Source of the DNA: Comamonadaceae bacterium
GTDB taxonomy: Bacteria > Pseudomonadota > Gammaproteobacteria > Burkholderiales > Burkholderiaceae_C
Assembly (NCBI GenBank): GCA_027484105.1
Contig: JAIXUG010000016.1
Coordinates: 1-64,000 of the forward strand
Direction: 5' to 3'
Length of the DNA: 64,000 bases
A model generated the notes under the pieces. It saw only the letters and a program-made list of their open reading frames with translations. It was not told the origin of the DNA and made no database searches. Position 1 is the stretch's first letter, and each line of letters starts with the position of its first letter. Positions 1-12,600 of the stretch are shown in pieces. A program made the translations under genes and the position numbers.

Positions 1-617
1 CGCCGTTGACGGCGAGGTCGGTGGCAGCTGTGGCATTGAGGTTGCCGGTGGCGGTCACGTTGCCCAGGGTCAGCGCGTTCACATCGTTGAGGGTGATGTC
101 GTTGCCGGTGGCGTTGACTGCACCATTGAAGTCGTTGGCACCGCCCAAGGTGATGTCGTCGCCTGCGGTCAAGTTCGCAGGGCCAGTGGCCACGGTGAGC
201 GTGCCGTTGGCGCCTTGCATGATGTCGCCGCTGGTGGCTGTCAGGTCCAGGGTGTTGGCACTGACCGCGCCGTTGACGGCGAGGTCGGTGGCAGCTGTGG
301 CATTGAGGTTGCCGGTGGCGGTCACGTTGCCCAGGGTCAGCGCGTTCACATCATTGAGGGTGATGTCGTTACCGGTGGCGTTGACTGCACCATTGAAGTC
401 GTTGGCACCACCCAAGGTGATGTCATCGCCTGCGGTCAAGTTTGCAGGGCCAGTGGCCACGGTGAGCGAGCCGTTGGCGCCTTGCGTGATGTCGCCGCTG
501 GTGGCCGTCAAGCCTAAGGTGTTGGCACTGACCACGCCGTTGACGGCGAGGTCGGTGGCAGCTGTGGCATTGAGGTTGCCGGTGGCGGTCACGTTGCCCA
601 GGGTCAGAGCGTTCACA
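1..617 (-). repeat. 267-bp tandem repeats (89 residues each) in TpsA-A
   Basis: The string ggcgaggtcggtggcagctg starts at 11, 278 and 545, a strict 267-bp (89-codon) period. The first two units are nearly identical; the third matches until about 617 and then diverges. The repeat reaches the window edge, so more copies may follow. The encoded unit carries GDDITLGGANDFNGAV and TATGNLNATAATDLAV and resembles haemagglutinin-type beta-helix repeats. Copy number may vary by recombination. Confidence 0.9.
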
Positions 618-3600
618 TCCACGATGCTCACGTTGCTGCCATTCAGGCTCACCGCACCGACAAAATCATTGCCTGCGTTGCCCAAAGTGATGGCCGCAGG
701 TTGACCGCCCTGCGTGGCTGTGAAGCTGCTGGTGCTTTGCGCTATCAGGGCGGTGCCGCTGGCTTGTGTGATGGCACCATCGGTGCTGCTCACGCTGAGT
801 GTGCCTGTGCTCGTCAAGTTGCCCAGTTGCAAACCGCCTGCGGTATCGGTGATGTTGGCGTTGCCGCCCACAGACACATTACCTTGGCTGCCTTGGTTAA
901 AGCTTTGTGCAACAGACAAGTTGGCCAAGAGTGAGGTGCTACCACCCGTTTGTGCGAACGAAGTAGCGGTCATGTTGCCCGTGCCCGAGAAACTTCCCCC
1001 ACTTTGGGTGAAGGTGTCCAAGGTGGTCGAGCCAGTGTTGACCAAAATACCGTCACTTTGAGTCAGGCTGCCCAATGTGATGCCACCTGCGCCCACATTC
1101 AGGGTGCCCGCGCTTTGCGACAGGTTGCCGCCAGCACCCGTCAGCCCGTCGATGTTGACTGCACCGCTTTGCGCAGGAGCGACCACCGTGCCGCCAAAAC
1201 TCACGGTCACTCCCGAAGGAATCACCACATTGGCCACGTTAGACAAGTCGGGCACCGCGCCGCCCGTCCAGTTGTTCGGGTCAAACCAGTTGCCAGTGGT
1301 GCCGCCCACCCAGGTCACTGAGTTCAGGCGGGTGATGGTGCTGGTGGTGTTGGACCCGAGGGTCACGGTGTAGTTGTTGCCGCCATTGCCGTCTGCAATG
1401 GTCACTCCGCTGACCGTCAGGGTTTTGTTGCTGCCCACATTCTTGTCTGCAAAGGCCAGGGTGGCCGCTGACACGGTGTCGCCGTCAACACCCAAGAATG
1501 CAGTCAAGACGTTCAAATCTGCCGAGTTGGCGGCGTAAGTACTTGCGCCATCGTAGGTCTTGGTCACCGATTGAGGGTTCAGCGTGATGGCTTTGGCGGT
1601 GATGGTGCCATTGGTGCCAGCCAAGCTGGTTCCCGGTGCGATGCTGTAGTTGCCTGCGTCGGTGCCTGAAAGGATCAGGTTGCCCACAGAGTAGCTCAGG
1701 TTGATGCCTGCATTGCGGCTGGCAAACTGACCTGTACCAGCCACCGAGACCAAGTCTCCAGCCTCCAAACCTGTCAGCGCGAGTGTGGGTGTGGTCAGAT
1801 TTTTATTGCCGTCGTACACCTTGCTGGTCGTGCCGGTGATGGATGCGATCAGGGTCTTGGGGTTGACCGTGTGGCTACCCACCAAGACCAAATTGCCACT
1901 GAAGTTCGCATCGTTGACCTTCGTCACGTCGTCGGCCCGCAGTTGATAGCTGCCCACTTTCAGTTGGCCTGCTGAACTGGTGATACCAGAACCAGTGGGC
2001 AATACCGTGAAAGTGGCCGAGCCGTTTGCACCATCGTTCACGGTGAAGCGGTTGTTGCCCAAGTCTGTGATGCTGCCAATGCCAGAGCCGAGTGTCACCA
2101 CTGCATTGCCGTTGTAATAAGCGGCGCTGGTCAGCCCGTAATTGGCTGCCGTGCCATAGGTGGTGCTTTCATTGTTGACGCGCACCAGCATCTGGTTGGA
2201 GCCCACGATGGTGAAGTCGCCGGGGACATAGTTCAACTGGTAGTTGGCAACAGTCAGGCCTCCAGGAATAAGCACACCGGTGTATGTGCCTGCTGCAGAG
2301 TTGCTGGCATTGCTGCGGGTCACCGTGGGCGTACCGCTCAGCACAGAAATTGTGTCTCCGTTCACGAACCCTGAGTAGCTCAAACCAGCAAAGTTGGCGG
2401 TATCAGCCTGAGTGACAAACTTGGCATCGTTGTTGGCGCGCACCGTGAGGATGGCCTGACCAATGGAAGCCGCCACGTTGGTGCTGTTGGCCAGGCTGTA
2501 GTTCGAAGCCAGCCCGGTGCCGTTGCCCAGGGTGTAGCTCACCGTGGTGGTGTAGTTGCCTGCATTGGCACTGGGCAGTGCTGCGGCGCTGCCCACGACT
2601 GTCACAGTCTCGCCAGTCACCAGACCACTGAGGGTGCCTATGGTGAGAGTGCCAGCGGTGGGGGAACCGTCGTAAACCTTGTTGGCAATGCTGGGTGCAG
2701 ATATGGTCAGCGCCTTGGCAATGATGTTGGCGGCCACGCCCGTGGTATTGGCCAAACTGTAGTTGGAGGCTAAACCAGTGCCATTGGCAAGGGTGTAGCT
2801 CACCGTGGTGGTGTAGCTGCCCACGTTGGCGCTGGAAAGTGCGCTGGCACTGCCCGTTACACCGAGGGTCTGTCCAGCCACCAGGCCACTGAGTGTCCCG
2901 ATGGTGAGCGTGCCGGCGGCGGTGGAAGCGTTGTACATCTTGTCCGCGATGCTCGGTGCCGAAATGGTCAGTGCCTTGGGCGTGATGCTGGCGGATACGC
3001 CTGTGGTATTGGCCAGACTGTAGTTGGAGGCTAAACCAGTGCCATTGGCAAGGGTGTAGCTCACCGTGGTGGTGTAGCTGCCCACGTTGGCGCTGGAAAG
3101 TGCGCTGGTACTGCCCGTTACACCGAGAGTCTGTCCAGCCACCAGGCCACTGAGTGTCCCGACGGTGAGCGTTCCGGCGGCGGTGGTGGCGTCGTACGCT
3201 TTGCTCGCGATGCTGGGTGCAGAAATGGTCAGTGGCCTGGCCGTGATGCTGGCGGCTACGCCAGTGCTGTCGGCCAGTGTGTAGTTGGAGGCCAGGCCCG
3301 TGCCATCGCCCAAGGTATAGCTGACCGTGGTGGTGTAGCTGCCCACATTGGCACTGGACAGTGCGGCGGCGCTGCCCGTACGGGTGAGAGTTTGCCCACT
3401 CACCATGCCGCTGAGTGTGCCCAAGGTGAGGGCGCCAGCGGCGGTGGTGGCGTCGTATAGCTTGCTGGCGATGCTGGGGGCTGTGATCGTGAGCGCTCTG
3501 GGCGTGATGATGCGCGAATCCGTAGGCGCCGTCAGAATGTAATTGTTCGCATCGGTGCCTGTCAGGGTCAGACCGTTGAATGTCACGGTAGTGGCCGCAG

Positions 3601-6600
3601 CCACGTTGGCCGAATTGAAAGTTGCTATGGGTGTGCCTGACAGGCTCACCACATCATTGGTATAGCGCGCGCCATCGCTGTTGTTACCAACTCCCGAGGC
3701 CACGGCGGCAAGCAAGCTGGCCGTGCCGCTCAAGGTGGCTGTATTGAGTCCGTCATATACCTTGTTAGCGCTGCTCAGGCCGCTCACGGTCAAAGCTTTG
3801 CGGTTGACCGTCACGGTGGTCGACAGCCCCGACACGTTGTATCCCAAGGCGCCCAGATTGCTGGTAGCGTTGTACGGCGTCGCGCTGTAACGAAGCAGGC
3901 CAGCCGAGCTGAACTGAGGGCTCTGCACGGTCATGGTCATGGTGTCGCCGTTGACTGTGCCCGTGGCAGTCCCAGGCAGCGTGAGGCTGTCGCCGTACGT
4001 TATCGTCAAATTGCTGGCGCCCGCCACTGAGACCACTGGCCGCTCACGGTAAATGGCATTGATCACATTGGGGCTCAGGGCCGTGGAGAATGACGTCGTA
4101 TTCTCATCCGAGTTGTAGCGGAAGCGGCCGGTGCCTGATCCGACGAGATCGGTCAATCCGGTGCTGTCCGACACGCTGCCCGACATCAGCCGGATGGTGC
4201 CGCCGGTACCCGCCGTGACGGTCGGTGTTCCGGAGATCAGCAAGTTGCCGCCAGTGGTAACCCCGATGCCTGTGCTCCGCCCTGCGTTGATCACAACAGC
4301 ATTGGCTGTTGCGCTGGTGGTGCTGACGCTCGCACCCAAGGTCAGGTCGCCGCTCAAGGTGGCCACGCTCACCACGCCGGAGGCAGAAAGCCCGGTGGTG
4401 CCGGACACCGTGCCAACGCTCAGGGCACTGCTGTCAAAGTAGGTCAGGCTGCCCACACCGCTGGCCGCCAAGGTGCCTACGTTGTTGCTGCCGTGGTCCA
4501 GAGTGACGTTACCGCCCAGCAACAGAAGCGCGTCGGCCACCACAAAGCCGCTGGTGCCATCGGTCATGGCTTGGCCACTTGAGCCCTTGAGGGTGATGCT
4601 GCTGCCTGTGGCCGTGATCGCCGAATTGATGGTGATCGCCCCCCCGTTGACCGTGATGGGCCCGGCCGCTGTCAGGGTGCTGCCCATGGTCACATCGGCC
4701 GTGTTGGTGCTCTTGCCAATGCGCACGCTCGCGGGTGTTCCTGTGATTCTGGGGGCCGTCACCGCGCCTGTAAAGGAAGGGTTCACAGATTCGAGAACCA
4801 CATTCCCACTGGTTTGGATGTTCAAAATCGGCGTGGTCAGACTGTTCGCTTGCACAGTCACATCGGCCGTGCTGCTGGTGATGGACGATGTGCTGCGAGC
4901 GCCGAAAAAGGCTTCTCGGCCGGACGATGCTGAAATCGAAATGTGGCTGCCTGTGATGCGCCCAGCGGGGGTCTGGTCGGTCAGCCGAATGCTGCCCGAC
5001 GATGCCAGGTAACTGGTATCAAACCACAGGTGGTATGCAATCGAGCTTCCTGAAAGATTGCTACCGTAAGCATCGACCGTGATTCCGCCAGAGCCACTGT
5101 TGGTGACTGCCAAACTACTTGTGTAGATGCCGGTTGCCGTTGCGCTGGTCAAAGCCTTGCGGGCATCGCCGATAAGGCTGATGGCTCCGGTGCCGCTGGT
5201 CTGGAGTGTTCCAGTCACAGCCAAAAGACCTGCATCGTTGCCACCCGAAACGCCCGAATCGACAAACGATCCGTTCAGTGTGATGTTGCCTCCAGCGGCA
5301 TTCATGTTGGCTTGACTCAGTTGAATGGCCCAATCGTCAACTGATGTTTGAGGCGCGACGGCTGTCACAGAGATGTTGCCCCCAGAGGTCAAAAGGGTGC
5401 TGTTGTTATCTTGTCTGAAAAAGCCGGATGTCACGCTGATGCCGGTTCCGCTGCTGACGGCACTGGTGAGGTTGTTGCTGATGGTGACGGAACCAGCCGA
5501 TCGAATCTGAATCGGCCCAGCAATGCTGATCGCCGACAGAATGGAGATCGAGGTTGTGTTGGTGTCCAACCCCAGCGTGAATCCGGTCAAGGTGCTTGCG
5601 AACGATGTACCGTTGACCATCAGGATGTTGCTAAAGCTGGTGGTCGGTTCGATCGTCAGCTTGCCCGCACCCGTGTAGCTGTTTGAAGCCGGGCGAGCGT
5701 TGTTCTTGAACACCAGACTGCCGTTGCTGTTGCCGATATGGGTAGTGCCGGTGTAAGAGGCCACTCCCGTCAGATTGAGTGTCGTTGCACCGATGTGGGT
5801 CAGGGTGCCACCACCACTGATGTTGTTGGCCACCGTCAAGTTGTCCGAGCGGTTGAAGGTCAGCGTACCACTGTTGATGATGTTTCCAGCGCCCAGAGCG
5901 CCCGTTGTCCCGCCGTCACCGACTTGCAGGGTGCCTCCCACGCTGTTTGTGGTGGTGCCGGTATAGGTGTTGTCACTTGTCAAGGTGAGGGTGCCTGCGC
6001 CCATTTTGGTCAATGTGCCGGTGCCGCTGATCACGTTGGCCACCGTCAGGTTATTCGACCGGTTGAAGGTCAAAGCAGCGTTGTTGACCACGGCCCCAGT
6101 GCCCAAGGTGCCCGTTGAATTGCCATCACCGATCTGCAAAGTGCCAGCGGTGATGGTGGTCGCGCCAGAGTAACTGTTGCTGCCCGTCAAGGTGAGGGTG
6201 CCAGTGCCCAGATTGGTCAAAGTGCCGGTGCCGCTGATATCGCCGCCTACCGCCAAGTTATTAGACCGGTTGAAGGTCAAAGCCGCGTTGTTGACGATGG
6301 CCCCAGTGCCCAAGGTGCCCGTTGTGCTGCCCGAACCCACCTGCAACGTGCCTGCGCTGATGGTCGTGGTGCCGGTGTAGCTGTTGGCACCCGTCAAGGT
6401 GAGGGTGCCCGCACCCAGCTTGGTCAAGGTGCTGCCAGTGCCAGAAACGATGCCGTTGTAGGTGCTGTTGCCGGACTGCGTCACGCTCAATGCACGGCTA
6501 CTGGCCAACGCAATATTGCCGTTGCCACTGACGGTTGCTGCATTCAGGGTCACATCACCTGTGGTGGTGTTGGTGGTGGCCAGGTTGGCGCTTATCGTAA

Positions 6601-9600
6601 GATTTCCACCATGGACGCTGATCGGTCCGGCGACCGTGATGGGGTTCGGCACCGTGATGTTGGACGTGTTGGTGGTTTTGCCCAGTCTGAAACTGGAGGG
6701 CGCCAAGTCTGGGCTGATGGAGAAAAGATTCCCCGATGTCAGGTCACTCTGAAAGCTGTCCCCACTGGATTCAATGACCACGGCCCCTGTGGTTTTAATG
6801 ACCGATGCAACAGCATCAAAAGCAATTCTGTCAGATCGGATGGTGACGGAAGAGCTGCTGGTGGCGCCACCAGTTGCACTGGCACCAAAAATGATGTCAT
6901 TGGCTAAATTGGGCCTCAGATACATGCCGTTGTAGGCGGTTGACCCGGCAGGCATCAAGTCTGAAATGGTGATGGCGCCCGACTGCGACAGGACTCTGAA
7001 TGACGTGATGTTGGCCTCGATGCCCCGGCTTGCCCCGTTCAGGCCCGCTGTGCCGGTGACGTTGATGGCACCATTCACACTTTGAAGGGTCACGTTGGTG
7101 ATTTGAATGCCACGTACCCCACCATTGGCGGTGTTGTTGGATGCGTCACCCAGGATGTTGATGGTGCCGGAGCCGGTGGTTGAAATGTCGGTGAACTGCA
7201 GTCTGATCGCTCGATCACCCCCTGCACCTGCTGCTGCGGCAAATGCCGCACTCAGGCTGATGTTGCCACCGCCTGCGGATATCGACCCACGTGAACCTGA
7301 CAAGGCTGTGAAGTCAATGCCAAAATTGGCATTGCTGTCGTGAGGTGTCCCAGTGACCGCATAAGAGATGTCAGCGCCAGAAGTAGTCACCGCCTGGGTG
7401 GTTTGCACGATCCTGTTGCCGTTCAGAGCAATGCCTGTGCCAGTGGTGGCTTGGCTGGTGATGTTCGCACCAATGGTGATCAAGCCCGCACCCGCCACGC
7501 TGATCGGACCGTTGATGGAGAGGGCGCTGCCGAAGGTGATGTTGCTGGTATTGCCGCTCTTGCCCAAGGTCAGGCCGGTGAGCGTGGTGGCATAGGTGTA
7601 ACTGTTGGTGTTGAGCGCTTCGCTGAAGCTGGTGCTGGGCTCGATGGTGAGCTGTCCTGCCCCAGTGAACCCGCTGGTGCCAGGACGGGTGTTGTTGGAG
7701 AACACCAGGCCACCGCTGGTGATGGTGGTGGCCCCGGTGTAGCTGCTGAGGCCAGTCAGCGTGAGGATGCCCGAACTCAGCTTGGTCAAGGTGCCGGTGC
7801 CGCTGATGGCGTTGGCCACCGACAAGCTGTCCGATCGGTTGAAGCTCAAAGCCGCATTGTTGGTGACGGCTCCAGTGCCCAATGTGCCCGTTGTACTGCC
7901 ATCACCGATCTGCAAAGTGCCAGCGGTGATGGTGGTGCCAGAGTAGCTGTTGGTGCCCGTCAAGGTGAGGGTGCCTGCACCCAGTTTGGTCAAAGTGCCG
8001 GTGCCGCTGATGGCGTTGGCCACCGTCAAGTTGTTGGATCGGTTGAAGGCCAAAGCCGCGTTGTTGACGATGGCCCCAGTGCCCAGGGTGCCCGTTGTAC
8101 CGCCATCACCGACCTGCAAAGTGCCCGCGCTGATGGTGGTGTCGCCGGTGTAGCTGTTGGCCCCTGTCAGCGTGAGGGTGCCCGCACCCAGCTTGGTCAA
8201 GGTACTGTCGGTGCCAGAGATGATGCCGCTGTAGGTGCTGTTACCAGACTGGGTCACGCTCAAGGCACGGCCACTGGCCAGTGCAATGTTGCCGCTGCCA
8301 GTGACGGTTGCTGCATTGAAGGTCACATTGCCTGTGGTGGCGTTGGTGGTGGTGAGGCCCGCATTGAGATTCAAGATGCCGGCAAAGACATCGATCGGCC
8401 CAGCAATGCTGGCGGCGCTGCCGATGGTGATGTTGGCCGTGTTACCGTTTTTCCCCAGAGTCAACCCCGTCAAACTGGATGCAAGCGTCAGGTTGCTCGT
8501 TGGCCATGTCAATGCGCTGCTGAAACTGGTGCTGAATGGTTGAACGGTCAAGGTGCCCGTGGTGTCAACGGTTGAAGGGGAGTTGATTGAAAACTGATCC
8601 CCGGTCAAGGTGATATTGCTGCTGCTGGTGGTGATACCAGTGCCAGCCTTTTTTCCTAGCGTGGCACTGTTGCCCGATGCGACTGTGATGCCACGAGATC
8701 CGCCATCCAGGACGATGTTGCCACTCGTGGCCAATATGTCTATGTTGGACAAGAAGATGCCGTGGTCCACACCACCAGAGCCTGTGATGCTAATGCCCCC
8801 TCCGCCCGTAGCCAGAACTTCTTTGGGATTGTTGTAGTTGAACACCACACCGTGGGTTGCAGCCGATGTGCCGGTGATGCTGATGGCGTCACCCGCAGAT
8901 TTGGCCGAAATGATCTGCAAATGCTTGGTGCCCGCAGTTGTGTTGGTCACGGGTTCAACAAAATTGATGCCGTAGAAGGTGCTGCTGGTCCCGTCAAAGT
9001 TCACAGCACCCTGGCCCGCGTCCACAAGCAAACTGCCCCAGTGGAAAATACCCGCTCTATTGAAAAAATCGCCCCCAACGATGGTGGTACTTCTGCCGCG
9101 AACGATGACATCACCACCGCCTGAATACAGATTGGTTGCATTGGCGTTTGAAGTACCCAGGCTGATACCGCTCAAGGTGCTTGAGGCGGCATAACCGTCG
9201 GGAATGCCGTCAGTGTTCGCATCGTTGCCCCCGGCCAAGGTGATGTTGCCACCACCACTGAGCCCACTGGTGGTTGAACCATTGGCGCTGTTGAGCGTGT
9301 TGTTGTTGCCAATGGCAATTGCACCTGTGCCATTGGCATCGCTGTCGGCCCAAAGTGTCAAATGGCCATTGTTGGTTTGAAATGTTCGACTGGCATTACT
9401 CGTGATATTGCCGGTGGCTTTGGCCAAAATCGCTGCGCCGGACAGGGTGGATGTCAGGTTGGCGTTCAGGGCGATATTGCCCCCCTCCATGGAGATTGGG
9501 CCACTGATGGTGATTGCGCTGCCGACGGTGATGTTGCTGGTATTGCCGCTCTTGCCCAAGGTAAGGCCGGTGAGCGTGGTGGCGTAGGTGTAACTGTTGG

Positions 9601-12600
9601 TGTTGAGTGCAGCGTCGAAGCTGGTGCTGGGCTCGATGGTGAGCTGTCCTGCCCCAGTGAACCCGCTGGTGCCAGGACGGGTGTTGTTGGAGAACACCAG
9701 GCCACCGCTGGTGATGGTGGTGGCGCCGGTGTAGCTGCTGAGGCCAGTCAGCGTGAGGATGCCCGAACCCAGCTTGGTCAAGGTGCCGGTGCCGCTGATG
9801 TTGCCGACGACTGTCAAGTCAGTTGAACGGTTGAAGGTCAATGCCGCATTGTTGGTGACGGCCCCAGTGCCCAATGTGCCCGTTGTATTGCCATCACCGA
9901 TCTGCAAAGTGCCTGTGGTGACGGTGGTGGTGCCTGTGTAGCTGTTGGCCCCTGTCAAGGTGAGGGTGCCTGCACCCAGTTTGGTCAAAGTGCCGGTGCC
10001 GCTGATGGCGTTGGCCACCGCCAAGTTGTTGGATCGGTTGAAGGTCAAAGCCGCGTTGTTGACGATGGCCCCAGTGCCCAGGGTGCCCGTTGTACCGCCA
10101 TCACCGACCTGCAAAGTGCCTGCGCTGATGGTGGTGGCGCCGGAATAGCTGTTAGCGCCGGACAAAATCAGTCTTCCTGTCCCCGACTTGGTGAGGGTAC
10201 TTCCGGTGCCAGAAATGCTGCCTTGAATGGTGACGTTTTTATTTGCCGCGACCTCGACACTCAATCCTGCAGAATTGATTGAAGAACTTGCGCCCATTAG
10301 GAAATCGTTTGCGGACACCATAGTGACCGTGCCGCTTGGCGCAGAAATTTGCGCATTGCTCAAATCAGAGGCCAATGTGCTTGATGAAAGACTGTCGGCT
10401 GTAAGGATGATGTTGCCACCCGTGCCAGTGCTTTCAATCAGGTGGGATCTGCCTGATTCAAAAAACAGTCCCCTTCCAACTCCACCACCGCCAGTGAGGG
10501 ATATGGCTGTCGCGTTGGGCCTGGCTGAGCGGATTGTGGTGTTACCCAAAAAGTTAATGGCGCGAATAGCATTTCCTGAGTCAGTAGTCGTTTGTCTGGC
10601 TTCAACGGTCAAGCTGCCAATGCCCGAGTCCAAAGTTACGTCACCAGCAAAATGAACGCTCGCCAAAGTTCCACTGGCACTGGTTTTGATCAGCAGATTA
10701 CCGCCCCCCGTGTTCATGACGATGGGTGAGGTTGAGGGTGCAAAAATTTGTTCCGCAGAACCTGTAGGCGCGGTGGTACCAGCGCCTCCGGCAAGCGTGA
10801 TGTGGCCGCCACCCGTGTTGATGGTGGCAGCACCCGCAAAAGTGATCCCGCCAGAGGCGTCCACATTCGAGTCGGCCCAGTAGGTGAGGTTGCCGCCGTT
10901 GGTGGTGATCACGACGCCCGCCGCCTGCGAGATGTTTCCTCTGGCCTTCGCACTGACCGCTCCTGTGCTGGTCAGGTTGCCGTTGATGTTGATGTTGCCG
11001 CCTTCGATGGAGATCGGCCCAGCTATGGTGATGACGCTGTCGAGGGTGATGTTGGCCGTGTTACCGCTCTTGCCCAGCGTCAAAGCACTGACATCAGATG
11101 AGAAGGTCAAATTGCTGATGGGCAGTGAAACTGGAGCAGAAAAACTTGTGCCGACAGGCTGAATAGTCACCGAACCAGATGTTCTGAAATTAGTGGCGTT
11201 TAGATTGAACTCGGGCCGGTTGGCGTTGACAGTGATGTTGCTGCTCGACGCAGTGACCGATGAGCCGCTCAATCGCCCCATGTTGACAACCCTGGAATTG
11301 ACTATCCCCGAACCGCTCGAATTGAGGGTGATGTTGCCATTGGCTGCAAGCAAGTTGGTGTTGTTGATAAAAATATCACCGTTGGTGGCGGTTGGACCAG
11401 ATCCATTGAGTGTGATGGATCCGGTGCCGGTCGCTTGCAACGTGATCCCAGTGGTCAACGATGATGCTCCGAGTTGAAGACCGTTCCCAGTGCCGGTGGT
11501 CGATCCTGTAAAAACAATGGCACCATTGGCAGTCGTAAAGCTAGAGGCCAAGGCTGCATTGGTATTGGTGCTGGCATTTCGGAAAGCCTGCATGTCAATG
11601 CCGGCCGAGCCACCTGCAGAGTTGGCCAAGCCATTGAGCGTGATGTTCCCAGAAGTGCCTGCGTTGACTGTCAGACCCTCATAGGTTTTTATACCCAGTG
11701 TGTTGCCCCCGACCGCTTGATTCGAGCGGCCACTCACGGAGATATGCCCACCCCCAGACAGCAGCCGAATACCTGAGGCATGCGAGGTCGACGAATCCGT
11801 GCCCAAAATCAGGCCCGATTCCGTGGTCGAGTAATTCATGGCGAAGCCAGTGGGTACGGTGCTGCCGTTGGCCGTGCTGCCCGTAGCCGAGCCCCCTCCC
11901 AAGGTGATCGCGCCGCCGCCCGTGGTGTGGGTGCTGGCGGTACGGTCGGCTGCCGTGCGGCTGTCCAACACCACGTTGTCGTTGACCTGAATGCCCCCTA
12001 CAGAGCTTCCAGTGGTGGTGTTGGTCAACGCGTTCGACCACAAGGTAATGTCAGCACCGTTGGTGGTGATGTTGGCGGTACTCAAAACACCTGCTGTGGC
12101 TCTGAGCAACACAGCACCACTGCTGCCCGAAGTGGTGGTCAGCGCTGCATTGACTGTGACGTTGCCGCCATCGATGCTGATCGCACCGTTGATGGTGATG
12201 GCGCTGTCGACGGTGATGTTGCTGGTATTGCCGCTCTTACCCAAGGTCAAGCCGGTGAGCGTGGTGGCATAGGTGTAACTGTTGGTGTTGAGTGCAGCGC
12301 CGAAGCTGGTGCTGGGCTCGATGGTGAGCTGTCCTGCCCCAGTGAAGCCGGGGGTGCTTGGACGTGTGTTGTTGGAGAACACCAGGCCACCACTGGTGAT
12401 GGTTGTAGCACCGGCGTAGCTGCTGAGGCCAGTCAGCGTGAGGATGCCCGAACCCAGCTTGGTCAAGGTGCCGGTGCCGCTGATGTTGCCGACGACTGTC
12501 AAGTCAGTTGAACGGTTGAAGGTCAACGCCGCATTGTTGGTGACGGCCCCAGTGCCCAATGTGCCTGTTGTGCCGCCACTGCCGATCTGCAATGTGCCTG

